From Paraburkholderia heleia NBRC 101817 (GTDB taxonomy: Bacteria > Pseudomonadota > Gammaproteobacteria > Burkholderiales > Burkholderiaceae): a DNA stretch of 64,000 bases. Position 1 is the stretch's first letter; each line of letters begins with the position of its first letter. Below the pieces are notes generated by a model that worked only from the letters and a program-made list of their open reading frames with translations, ran no database searches and had not been told where the DNA came from. Below are positions 9,071-17,619 of this stretch, piece by piece. The stretch lies in contig NZ_BBJH01000012.1 in NCBI RefSeq assembly GCF_000739775.1, positions 124,001 to 188,000 on the forward strand, read 5' to 3'. A program made the position numbers and the translations under genes.

Positions 9071-10027
9071 ATGGCCTTTGAACGAACCCCTACCCTTGAC
9101 AACCTCGGCGAACAGCTCGTGCATCACGCCGTACAGCGCTTTTCTGGCGTCGGACTCGCGGCGGACCGCTTCGCGCTCACACTGCTCGTGCATCCCCACA
9201 ATGACGACGGCTGCGTCGTGCCGCTCGCGTGGCGCGGCTATGCTTCGCGCGGAAACGCGCCGTTCTACCCATGCAGCGTCGTGAAGGTCTTCATCATGGC
9301 CGCCGTCGAGGCGGCGCTTGTCGAAGGCACGCTCCAGAACTCGCCGGAGATAGAGCGCGCAATGTGCGACATGATCCGCTGGTCGAGCAACACCGCCACC
9401 AACTATCTGATCGACCACTACACGCACACCACGGGTGACACCGAGCTGCCGCCCGACACCATGGCGCAGTGGGCGGCCGCTCGTGACCGCATTAACGGTT
9501 GGCTCATGTCTTTAAGACTGCAGGAGTTCTCGGGCATCAACATTTCGCAAAAACTGATGGACGACGACCGCTATGGTCGTGAAGCCGCGTTCGTGAAATG
9601 GGGTGATGAGAATCACCACAACCGGCTCACGTCAGATGCGGCCGCTTCGATGCTCGCGCGGATCATGGACGGCGTGATGGTCAATCCCGAGGCTTCCGCA
9701 CGCATGGCGCTGCGCCTCCTGCGGCCGCGTGACGCCACGTTTTCTGCCACCCCGGGCGCCCAGATCAACGGCTACCTTGCGCAGCGGCTGCCGAAAAGCG
9801 CAACGGTTTGGTCAAAGGCTGGCTGGACCGGGTGGACGCGCGATCCGCGTGCAAGCTACCGCCGCCACGACGCACTGCATGTCTCGATGCCGGAGGGTTT
9901 GCGTTACACGCTCGCGGTATTCACGGAGGGCGAAACCGTCTCCGCTAACGATACCGTGTTGCCCGGCATCGGCGAAATGGCGTTCGACGCGCTCTCGCAA
10001 GCATACCCGCGAGGGATCGCCGTTTAG
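9071..10027 (+). CDS. Serine hydrolase, class-A beta-lactamase-like
   Basis: This 318-residue enzyme of the penicillin-binding/beta-lactamase fold shows all three active-site elements. They are S-V-V-K at residues 69-72 (nucleophile Ser69), an S-x-N element (WSSN, Ser105 to Asn107), and a KTG-like box, KAG, in VWSKAGWTG. No signal peptide is visible, so it is likely cytoplasmic and not an antibiotic-resistance enzyme. It starts 8 bp after the last ABC-transporter gene and so belongs to that operon, where it probably hydrolyses the imported substrate. Peptidase or amidase activity on D-residue-containing substrates is my inference from this context and the D-amino-acid dehydrogenase downstream. 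Confidence 0.8.
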   Translation: MAFERTPTLDNLGEQLVHHAVQRFSGVGLAADRFALTLLVHPHNDDGCVVPLAWRGYASRGNAPFYPCSVVKVFIMAAVEAALVEGTLQNSPEIERAMCDMIRWSSNTATNYLIDHYTHTTGDTELPPDTMAQWAAARDRINGWLMSLRLQEFSGINISQKLMDDDRYGREAAFVKWGDENHHNRLTSDAAASMLARIMDGVMVNPEASARMALRLLRPRDATFSATPGAQINGYLAQRLPKSATVWSKAGWTGWTRDPRASYRRHDALHVSMPEGLRYTLAVFTEGETVSANDTVLPGIGEMAFDALSQAYPRGIAV

Positions 10028-10124
10028 TGCAAGTATGTCGAGCCTGACTGTGCGTGCGCGTGGGTGACTCTTAGGCCAAACCCGCAGGCCGGTCGGCACT
10101 TGATGTTTTTGTCAATAGTTCAAC

Positions 10125-10941
10125 ATGAGTCCAATGCAGATCTGTTTTGACGACATCGCCGCGGGACATGCGCGCATTCGCGAAACGGCTTATGCGACAC
10201 CCGTTTTGAAGTCCACTACCGCGAATACTCGGCTTGACGCGAGCCAGTACTTCAAGTGTGAAAATCTCCAGCGCATGGGGACGTTCAAATCTCGCGGTGC
10301 AGCCAATACGCTTGCGCTGGTCTCGCCATCCGAGCGCAAGGTCGGTCTGATCGCGTGTTCGTCCCGCAATCACGCACAGGCTATCGCACTCGCAGCGCAC
10401 ATGGAAGGCGTTCCGGAAATTGTGATCATGCCGCATGACGCGCCTTCAATCGACGTTCAGGCGAACCGCGAATATGGCGACGAGATCGTATTTTGTGACC
10501 CTTATACCGAGAGTCGCGATCTGATTAGTCGCCACCCGGCGGAAGAGCGCGGGCTGGCCCTGATACCACCGTGCGACCATCCGCATGTGATGGCCGGCGG
10601 CGGGACCGTCGCGGTAGAACTGATCGAGGATGCCCACGAATTGGACATGCTGCTCGTTCCCGTGAGAAGCGGAGGCCTGCTCTCGGGCTGCGCGATCGCG
10701 GCTCGTGCACTGATCCCCCAGTGCCAGGCACTCCAGGGAGAGCCCGAGGCTGGCACTGATGGCCAGCTGAGTATCCGCACCGGCGAAGTCATACAGATCG
10801 CAACACCGAACACCTTTGCTGACGGCGCTCAGTCCCGACGGCTAGGCACCGTTACCCTTCCAGTTATCCGGTCACTGGCGGACGATATCGTTACCGTGCA
10901 TGCCCCATCACACAGCCGGCTGAAAGACTCGGCAAATTATC
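10125..10941 (+). pseudogene. PLP-dependent threonine/serine dehydratase-like pseudogene (fold type II)
   Basis: The first roughly 265 residues match a serine racemase/threonine dehydratase-type enzyme, with the PLP lysine Lys55 in GTFKSRGAANT and an ADGAQ element (FADGAQSRRLG). Key loops are damaged. The substrate loop reads SSRNHAQ instead of SSGNHAQ (Arg81), and the phosphate-binding glycine loop reads VPVRSGGLLSG instead of VPVGGGG. The last 50-60 residues expected for the family are missing. The open frame continues by chance into the next gene's remains. Lost function is very likely. Confidence 0.7.
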
Positions 10942-11762
10942 ATGCAAGTCATTTCGGATTACGAAGTTCGCCGGCCCATTACTATGAACGAGGCGATTCT
11001 AGCCATGCACTCTGCCTCACGGAACTGGGTTTTCGCCGCGCCGCCATCCAGCAACGGGAACGCACCCGTAGCGGGCCGATCATGGTCAGCACCATGGGCG
11101 CCATTCTCCGGGCTGCAGGCGTGTGTCCTGCGAAGGTCTATCCCACGCATGAAGGCCGGTTCGATTTTGTTATTCCACTGTTTTCTGCCGAGAACGGCCG
11201 ACTGACGCCGGTTATCCTGTGTGATGCGCTGACTAAGTTCCACACTGCGGCCATTACGCGCGCTGCGGTGGATGCATGGGCAAATCCTGCAGCCCGTACG
11301 CTTGCGGTGTTCGGAACCGGCATTCAGGCAAGGGCCTATATCCGGGCGCTGGTTCCGCATTCGAATTTCAGCGATCGAGCGATCGATGAAGCGGAGATCA
11401 TCATGACCGCAACCCGTAGCCGGCCGCCGCTTTTCAACGGCAGACGCGTGAAGGAGAACGCGTTCATTGCCACCATAGGTTTGAGCAAACCAGTCACACG
11501 CGAGCTGGACGACGCGACCCTCGCGCGTGCGCGAATTACTGCAGTGGAATCCAAGGTGCAGGTGCGAGCTGAAGCAGTTGCTCTCCTGATGGTCGCGCGG
11601 GAACTGGTCAATTGGGATTACGTCATCGAACCCGGAACGTCGCTCGCGCACGAAACCAGACAGGCGCGCCCCAAAGGCGACCTGACCATATCCAAGTGGC
11701 TGGGCGTCGGGCTGGCCGACATCGCTCTCGCCGAACTTGTCGCGCGAAAATCTGGACGATAA
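10942..11762 (+). pseudogene. Ornithine cyclodeaminase/mu-crystallin family pseudogene
   Basis: The gene begins in frame 1 at 10942 (MQVISDYEVRRPITMNEAIL) and after about 30 residues shifts to the frame of the upstream dehydratase, where AIQQRERTRSGPIMVS and the dinucleotide loop FGTGIQARA continue. Between NFSD and EAEIIMTATRS, roughly 40-50 residues expected in the Rossmann domain are missing. The C-terminus (PKGDLTISKWLGVGLADIA) is intact. The family converts ornithine to proline, or reduces cyclic imines or ketimines. Frameshift plus internal deletion make this copy non-functional. Confidence 0.72.
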
Positions 11763-11765
11763 CCT

Positions 11766-13013
11766 ATGCAGATATGTGTTCTCGGCGCCGGCGTCGCCGG
11801 ATTGACAACGGCCTATTGTCTGGCACGTGAGGGTCATGAGGTAACGGTCATTGACGGGCAACCGGAAGTCGCACTAGGAGCAAGCTATGCAAACGGTGGC
11901 CAGCTGAGCTACAGCTACGTCGCACCACTTGCTGATCCGGCGGTGCTTCCTCATTTGCCCGCCTGGCTTTTACGCCATGATTCGGCACTACGGTTCATCC
12001 CACGGTTCGACCTACAGCAATGGCGGTGGTGCCTCACGTTTTTGCAGGCATGCCGCACAGACCGTGCAAGGCAGACCATGCTTGAGTTGCTGTCGCTTGG
12101 CGCGCTGAGCAAGGCAACGTTACGCGAACTGGTGCAACGTGAAGCCATCGAATTCGATTACGTGCATAACGGCAAGCTCGTGATATACCGGGACAAAGGC
12201 CAGTTTGAGCAGGCCCGCCGCAAGATGGATTACCTTGTGGGCGCCGGTGCGGCCCAGCAAGCGCTTGACGTATCGGCATGCGTTAATCTTGAGCCCGCAC
12301 TTGCTGATGCTGGACCGCTGCTCGCGGGCGGAATCCATGCTCCCTCCGAAGAGGCAGGGGACTGCAGGCAGTTCTGTCTCGCTCTCGCACGCGTTCTCAG
12401 AGAGCGTTACAAGGTCTGCTTCAGTCTCGGAACTCGGATAGACCGCATTGTCACCGAAGGGAGGCGTGCAGTGGCAATTCGTACGTCCGGAGAGGATGTG
12501 CCGGCCGCGGCTTTCGTCGTCGCACTCGGGAATGGCAGCGTGCCGCTGCTCTCAATGCTTGGTGTACGCGTTCCTGTGTATCCACTCACCGGCTATAGCC
12601 TGACTGTCCAGAGTGTTCCTGGATTTACCCCAGCCGTAAGCGTAACGGACCTCCACAGGAAGGTAGTGTATGCCAGTCTCGGCAGTCGGATGCGTATCGC
12701 GGGAATGGTTGAGATTACTGGCATGGACGAATCGCAACGTGCAGACCGTCTCGCGCTCCTCGAAAGACACGCTAAAGAAGTCTTTCCTCGCGCCGGCAAT
12801 TACACGGCCAAGGCAACGTGGTGCGGGCATCGCCCGGCCACGCCCGATAGCAAACCGTTGATTGGTCCGACTCCCTACGGAAACCTGTGGCTCAACACCG
12901 GGCACGGAGCGCTCGGCTTCACGCTTGCATGCGGAAGTGCAAGGTTGCTCGCGGACGCAATCGCCGGCCGCACGCCAACGCTCGATCTCAAGGCGTACGC
13001 CTTGACTCGTTGA
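11766..13013 (+). CDS. dadA: D-amino-acid dehydrogenase small subunit-like FAD enzyme
   Basis: This 415-residue flavoprotein of the DadA family oxidises D-amino acids to 2-oxo acids and ammonia, passing electrons to the respiratory chain. The FAD dinucleotide motif GAGVAG is at residues 7-12 and is followed by the family block ASYANGGQLSYSYVAPLADP. The C-terminal substrate/FAD block CGHRPATPDSKPLIGPT and NTGHGALGFTLACGSA are intact. It starts 3 bp after the degraded cyclodeaminase. An IS6 element lies 10 bp beyond its stop, so anything once downstream in this operon is gone. It is the only intact catabolic enzyme of the group. Confidence 0.88.
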   Translation: MQICVLGAGVAGLTTAYCLAREGHEVTVIDGQPEVALGASYANGGQLSYSYVAPLADPAVLPHLPAWLLRHDSALRFIPRFDLQQWRWCLTFLQACRTDRARQTMLELLSLGALSKATLRELVQREAIEFDYVHNGKLVIYRDKGQFEQARRKMDYLVGAGAAQQALDVSACVNLEPALADAGPLLAGGIHAPSEEAGDCRQFCLALARVLRERYKVCFSLGTRIDRIVTEGRRAVAIRTSGEDVPAAAFVVALGNGSVPLLSMLGVRVPVYPLTGYSLTVQSVPGFTPAVSVTDLHRKVVYASLGSRMRIAGMVEITGMDESQRADRLALLERHAKEVFPRAGNYTAKATWCGHRPATPDSKPLIGPTPYGNLWLNTGHGALGFTLACGSARLLADAIAGRTPTLDLKAYALTR

Positions 13014-13023
13014 GCGGGCGAAT

Positions 13024-13832
13024 GGGCTTTGTCGCAATAAGGGACCTGCTATGCTGAAATTCCGAAGACGGACGATCTGAACGATGAAGCAGAACCTGAA
13101 TCCGGCTGTGGCGAAGGTGCTCAAGCGCCTGCACTATCCGCTTGATGTGTGTACACTGGTACGTTGCGTATCCGCTGAGTCTGCGCCACCTCGAGCAGAT
13201 GATGGCCGAGCGAAGAATTTCAGTTGACCATTCGACAGTGCATCGCTGGGCCATCAAGCTTCTGCCAGTACTTGAAAAGGCGTTTCGGCGCTGCAAGCGG
13301 GCGGTCGGCAGGAACTGGCGTATGGACGAAACGGACATTCGCGTCAGGGGCGAATGGAAATATCTGTATCGCGCCGTGGACAAGGCTGGCAATACGGTTG
13401 ATTTCCTGCTACGAGCCCATCGTGACAAGGCTGCGGCGCGGCGATACTTCGAGAAGGCGATGGCACAGAACGGCAAACCGGAGACCGTGACAATCGATAA
13501 AAGCGGATCAAATCTGGCGGCACTACAAGCGCTCAACGCTGAACGTGAGACGCCGATCAAGATCCGCCAGAACAAATACCTGAACAACATCGTGGAGCAG
13601 GACCACCGTGCCATCAAGCGTCGCGCTCGCCCCATGCTTGGATTCGGAGATTTTCGCTGTGCCCGCATCATTCTGGGTGGCATCGAAATCATGCATATGA
13701 TCGTCAAGGGACAGATGAAATACGTTCGCGGCACTCAACAACCCGCCGCCGAGCAATTTTACTCGCTAGCTAAATAAGTAATCCTCTTCATCGCACCTTT
13801 CTCGGGCCGTTGCCCTTATCGCGACAAAACCC
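13024..13832 (+). mobile_element. IS6-family insertion sequence, about 809 bp
   Basis: The ends are a readable inverted repeat: the left end begins GGGCTTTGTCGCAATAAGGG, and the right end read on the other strand begins GGGTTTTGTCGCGATAAGGG. Flanking 8-mers (gggcgaat left, tcgcctgt right) do not match, so no target duplication is left, as expected after an IS6-mediated deletion or recombination. A related, inverted copy lies at 45632-46423. Confidence 0.85.
13084..13777 (+). pseudogene. IS6-family transposase, frameshifted near the N-terminus
   Basis: The frame from ATG 13084 reads MKQNLNPAVAKVLKRLHYPLDV, then shifts. The remainder (WYVAYPLSLRHLEQMM onward) is open from 13142. Compared with the copy at 45659-46365, three codons (ILL) and two further bases are missing at 13147-13150. 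The DDE residues are all present downstream: RMDET, TIDKSGSN and VEQDHRAIK. It would encode an active catalytic core but lacks a proper start in frame. Confidence 0.8.
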
Positions 13833-13854
13833 TCGCCTGTCCGGTTCTTAGGGG

Positions 13855-13880
13855 AGGACGCGACGGTAACGTCGCGTCCT
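13855..13880. terminator. Perfect 11-bp hairpin between IS6 and the GGDEF/EAL gene
   Basis: AGGACGCGACG, a GTAA loop and the exact complement form a very stable stem. It lies just beyond the 3' end of the minus-strand GGDEF/EAL gene (stop at 13922). No T-run follows on either strand, so it may act as a bidirectional transcription block, an mRNA 3' stem or a remnant of a repeat. Confidence 0.45.
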
Positions 13881-13921
13881 TACCCGACAAAGTCATATCA
13901 GTATCTAGCAGGTCCGTTGCA

Positions 13922-15739
13922 TCACGAATTTTCCCAATGCTGCCGTAGTAATGTCTCGGTCGTACTGTCACGATCAGCCGGCCGCCCGAACAGATACCCT
14001 TGGGCGAAGCTGCAGCCCAACCGCTGCAAATTGAGCGCTTGGTCGGCGGTTTCAACTCCTTCGGCTATGATGCGAATGCCGAGACCCGCGGCGACGTCGA
14101 GCAGTGCCTTGATAATCAATGCACCAGCGCCGTCCACCGACATCTTATCGACAAAGCTCTTGTCGATCTTGATGATATCGACGGGAAAGTTAAGCAAATG
14201 AGTCAGGGACGCGTAGCCCGTGCCAAAGTCGTCGAGCGCAACCATGAGTCCGTCGGTGCGCAACTGCCCGATCATTTGCGAGACTTTGCGCTCCCCGTCG
14301 TCCATATAAACAGATTCGTTTACTTCCAGAACGATATGGCCAAACGGCACGTCGTAGCGCGAAAGCACGTCCTTGATCCGGACGCGAAGGTCGCGCTGAT
14401 CGAAATCTGCCATCGAAATATTCACGCCGACGTACTGCAATTCAACTGACTGGTCGAGCCAATGCCGGGTATCGCGCGCGACGTGCTCAAGCATGCGCTC
14501 TGTGACCAGATATCCCATTGGTCGGTCATTGAGTGCCTCGGCGAAAACCGCAGCCGGGATGATTTTACCCTCCCCCGTGCGCACGCGGCAAAGCGCTTCG
14601 AGGCCAATGATCTCGCCCGTTTCGAGACTCACGATGGGCTGATAGTGAGCCTTGAGCCTGTCTTCCGCAAGTGCCTCCGCCAATGCCTGCAGCACGCGGA
14701 CGCGCCGCGTGATAGGACCAGCAAGGCTTTCGGTGTAGAGCACGAAGTCTCCTCGGGCGGCTTGCTTCGCATGGTTGAGCGCGAGCGTCGCGTGTTGCAG
14801 GAATGTCGGCACGGACAGAGGCCGGTCGTGATCGAAATTTGCACCGCCACAACTCACCGACAGCGGGAACGCGTGCGGCCCGGCCAGTGGCGGCCGCTGA
14901 GTGAAATCGGCGAGAATGTGTCGCGCCAGTGAGGGCAGTCGCTCCACCACGTTGTCTCCCTCGATCAAAACTGCGAACTCGTCCGCATCGATCCTGAAGG
15001 ATGATTCGCGCGTCGCGTGCTGTGTGATCATCCGGCTGACCTCGAGAATCAGTTCGTCGCCGACCGCATGTCCGAATGCGTTGTTGATCCGGCCCAGATG
15101 ATCGATGTCGATCAAAAGTATGCCGGCGGAGCGGTTGGCCGAGCCGACTGCGCGTTCGAGCGACTTGATGAAGTTGGCGCGATTGCCGAGTGCCGTGAGC
15201 TGATCGAAATTGGCCAGTCGCCAGTTGTCCGCCCTGACCTCCTCGCGCTCGAGAATGAGCGCGCAGATGTCAACGCATTCTTCGACGATCAGGCGCTCGT
15301 CGTCGGTCGGCCCGCGGTTTTCCCGGTAATAGAAGCCGAATGCGCCGAGGACCCGCCCATCACTCTGCAAGATTGGACTCGACCAGCAAGCTTTTACGCC
15401 GTGCTCCTCGAAAAGAATCCTTGTCAGCGCCTGATAAGCCGCCCAACGCGGATCGGAGAAGATGTCATGAACCGCGATCGGCTTGCGCAAAAATGCGGCT
15501 GAGCCGCAAGAGCCTACGTCCGGTCCGATCCTCAACCCGTCCATCGCACGGGTGTACTCGGCCGAGATGCTGGCTTCCGCAAACGGGTGCAAGATGCCGT
15601 CCCTGTCAACCGTCACGATAGAACAAAGCACACCAGCAGCATGCTCCTCCGCGTGCACGCAGATGTATACCGCAGTCTCCTGCACGGAACGGCCGCGGGC
15701 CAGCATGTCCAAAATTGTTCGCTGAAGCTGTCCTCTCAT
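13922..15739 (-). CDS. GAF-GGDEF-EAL protein, probable c-di-GMP phosphodiesterase
   Basis: This 605-residue protein has three parts: an N-terminal GAF sensor domain (about residues 15-165; VGSCGSAAFLRKPIAVHDI is a typical GAF block), a GGDEF domain (about 175-335) and an EAL domain (about 345-600). The cyclase signature is degenerate, IDADEF at 250-255 instead of GGDEF, so cyclase activity is unlikely; such domains often bind GTP to regulate the EAL partner. The EAL domain keeps its catalytic set: GLEALCRV, NISMADF, VLEVNESV, LDDFGTGYASL, IKIDKSF and AEGVET. The likely role is to lower c-di-GMP in response to a small ligand sensed by GAF. No membrane segment is visible. Confidence 0.9.
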   Translation of the reverse strand: MRGQLQRTILDMLARGRSVQETAVYICVHAEEHAAGVLCSIVTVDRDGILHPFAEASISAEYTRAMDGLRIGPDVGSCGSAAFLRKPIAVHDIFSDPRWAAYQALTRILFEEHGVKACWSSPILQSDGRVLGAFGFYYRENRGPTDDERLIVEECVDICALILEREEVRADNWRLANFDQLTALGNRANFIKSLERAVGSANRSAGILLIDIDHLGRINNAFGHAVGDELILEVSRMITQHATRESSFRIDADEFAVLIEGDNVVERLPSLARHILADFTQRPPLAGPHAFPLSVSCGGANFDHDRPLSVPTFLQHATLALNHAKQAARGDFVLYTESLAGPITRRVRVLQALAEALAEDRLKAHYQPIVSLETGEIIGLEALCRVRTGEGKIIPAAVFAEALNDRPMGYLVTERMLEHVARDTRHWLDQSVELQYVGVNISMADFDQRDLRVRIKDVLSRYDVPFGHIVLEVNESVYMDDGERKVSQMIGQLRTDGLMVALDDFGTGYASLTHLLNFPVDIIKIDKSFVDKMSVDGAGALIIKALLDVAAGLGIRIIAEGVETADQALNLQRLGCSFAQGYLFGRPADRDSTTETLLRQHWENS

Positions 15740-16119
15740 GACCCTTCCATCGTCGTCCAGAAGTGGCGGTCCGAAAGCGCGGCGCGCTGGAGCCGAAGAA
15801 CTTATGGTTATACCGTATAAGCCCAGATTGACGCTACGCGCTACACGTTTTTTCGCTGCTCCTTTTCGGCCACTGACCTTGCTCTCGAAAACCGCTTTAG
15901 CGCTGAGTGCCGCCTCGGAGCGCGACGGCTGTAGCTCCCTGCTACACAGTCGTCTGACTCGGCGGAAATCTGTCGCCGGGCGCGGCGCAGTTTCAAGACC
16001 AGTTCATCTCGGCAGATAATTCCGTAAGTCCCCGGCGGATGCCATCAATACCGCTGTGCCGCCTTACGTGTGGCGGAACAGATTCACCGAGTCGGCAAGC
16101 TGGGCGGCCAGTTGACTTA
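15740..16119. other. Intergenic and decayed sequence before IS5
   Basis: Upstream of the GGDEF/EAL gene, no coding region is supported. The last part may hold the lost 5' portion of the fimbrial gene that continues after the IS5 element, but no convincing fimbrial signal or domain can be read here. The final TTA (16117-16119) is one copy of the IS5 target duplication. Confidence 0.4.
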
Positions 16120-17034
16120 GAGACCGTTTCAAAAAGACTGCTCGGTACGTCTGAAGATGTTCCAGCAGACGAGCGCGCAACCAAGTTTAAGGAATACCTC
16201 GTGAATGTCGGCTCGACGCTCAAAGCGAATGCGAAGACGACGAAAATTGTGCAGCCATGCGTGAGTACACTCGACCACCCAGCGGAATTTGCCGAGTCCG
16301 CTGCCGTGTTCCGTACGGCGCCTGGCGATCACCGGTTCGATACCGCGCGCACGAAGCTGCTGACGATGCGGCTCGGAGTCATAGCCACGATCTGCGTAGA
16401 TGACTTGGGGCTTGCGAAGCGGTCGGCCGCGTACGCCGCGAATTGGCGGGATCGCGTCGATGAGCGGCAGCAACTGGGTAACGTCGTTGCGATTCGCGCC
16501 AGTCAGAATGGCACTGATGGGAACGCCATTGGCGTCGACTAGGATGTGATGCTTCGAACCTGGTCGCGAGCGATCGGTGGGGTTCGGGCCAGTTTTTCGC
16601 CCGCCCCAACGGCTCGCACCGAGGATGAATCGACCGCTGCCCGTGAGAAATCGAGTTCGCCGGCTTCGCGTAACTTCGCAAGCAGCAGTTCGTGCAACGC
16701 GCTCCACACGCCGGCCCTTTGCCAGTCGCGTAAGCGCCTCCAGCAGGGCGGCACGGAGCCGAATCCCAGCTTGGTCGAGAGGTCGCACCAGCGTATCCCG
16801 GTCTTGAATACGAACAGGATGCCGTTCAGTGCAGCCCGGTTGGAAACCGGGAGCCGTCCTGGGTATTTCTTGCGGCGAGGCTTTGGCGGTGGCAGCAAAG
16901 GCTCTATCAATGCCCACAGTTCGTCATCAATGATCGGTGCGCCCATCCCCTTGGTTCCGGTTGTTCAGACGACCAAGGTTAGCAGCTTGCCGATAAGGTT
17001 AACAGCCCCCTCGGGGTCTTTTTGAAACGGTCTC
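16120..17034 (-). mobile_element. IS5-family insertion sequence, 915 bp, TTA target duplication
   Basis: The terminal inverted repeats are exact over 17 bp: the left end is GAGACCGTTTCAAAAAG and the right end is its complement at 17018-17034. The 3-bp direct repeat TTA flanks the element (16117-16119 and 17035-17037), consistent with the TNA target preference of the IS1031/IS427-like IS5 subgroups. It has interrupted a fimbrial adhesin gene. Confidence 0.92.
16129..16946 (-). CDS. IS5-family transposase in two overlapping frames
   Basis: The upstream frame starts at 16946 (MGAPIIDDELWALIEPLLPP) and carries the N-terminal domain and first catalytic Asp (AAVDSSSVRA). The downstream frame supplies the rest (KHHILVDANGVPISAIL, the second Asp in VIYADRGYDS, and Glu in WVVECTHAWLHNF) and ends at 16129. 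The switch is a -1 step around an A5 tract on the coding strand (T5 at 16593-16597). Programmed frameshifting makes the full transposase in related IS5 elements, so the element may still be active. A simple inactivating frameshift is the alternative. Confidence 0.85.
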
Positions 17035-17037
17035 TTA

Positions 17038-17619
17038 CTCCTCTCCCATCGTGTTTCAACTGATCGCCACTGGAGACCCGATCGTCGCCGGCAATATCTC
17101 CCCATCGTCGGGGAGCAATCCCTCGTACGCCGTCTTGAACGTGAACCGCGGGACTGACGTGGCTGCTCTCACCTGGTATTTTTTTTCCAGGGAACGATTC
17201 AGACGCAAACCTGCTCGATTCCGAAACAGTCCGCCAATCTCCCGGCGGTCAGCCCGGGGAAATTCAGCGGTTTGGGCACGACCTGGGGCGCACAGAGTTT
17301 CAATATTGTCCTCCAAAACTGTCCCACGGGTGTGAACCGCGTGGGATACAGCCTCGTGCCGGTCGGCGGTGGAGTGACTGGTTACGCGGGCGCCTTGTCA
17401 CTCGGCTCGGGCTCGACTGCCACGGGCGTCCGCATCCGCCTGACCGATACGAATGGGACGCCGGTCACGTTCAACACGTCGATCAAGCTCGGTGCCTAAA
17501 ACACGACCACCGGAGGGTCGTATTCCGTTCCCTACCAGGCGTCGTATATCCAGACGGATTCGACCATCAAGCCCGGCTCGGTGAGCGGCAGTATGCAGGT
17601 ACTCGTCGATTATCAATAG
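17038..17619 (+). pseudogene. Type 1-type fimbrial adhesin/pilin, disrupted
   Basis: Past the IS5 element, residues IVFQLIATGDPIVAGNISP belong to the C-terminal pilin domain of a fimbrial adhesin. After a frameshift around a T8 tract (17179-17186), the frame resumes with GTIQTQTCSIPKQSANLP, continues through GLGTTWGAQSFNIVLQNCP (the conserved disulphide pair) and ends with the chaperone-recognition strand SGSMQVLVDYQ at 17619. An in-frame TAA at 17497 interrupts it as well. The 5' half is cut off by the IS. Three independent lesions make this a dead gene. Confidence 0.85.

Noticed and set aside
10125..11762. A genuine dehydratase-cyclodeaminase fusion enzyme
   Set aside because: The second gene's own start lies in another frame, and both parts have missing or mutated core segments.
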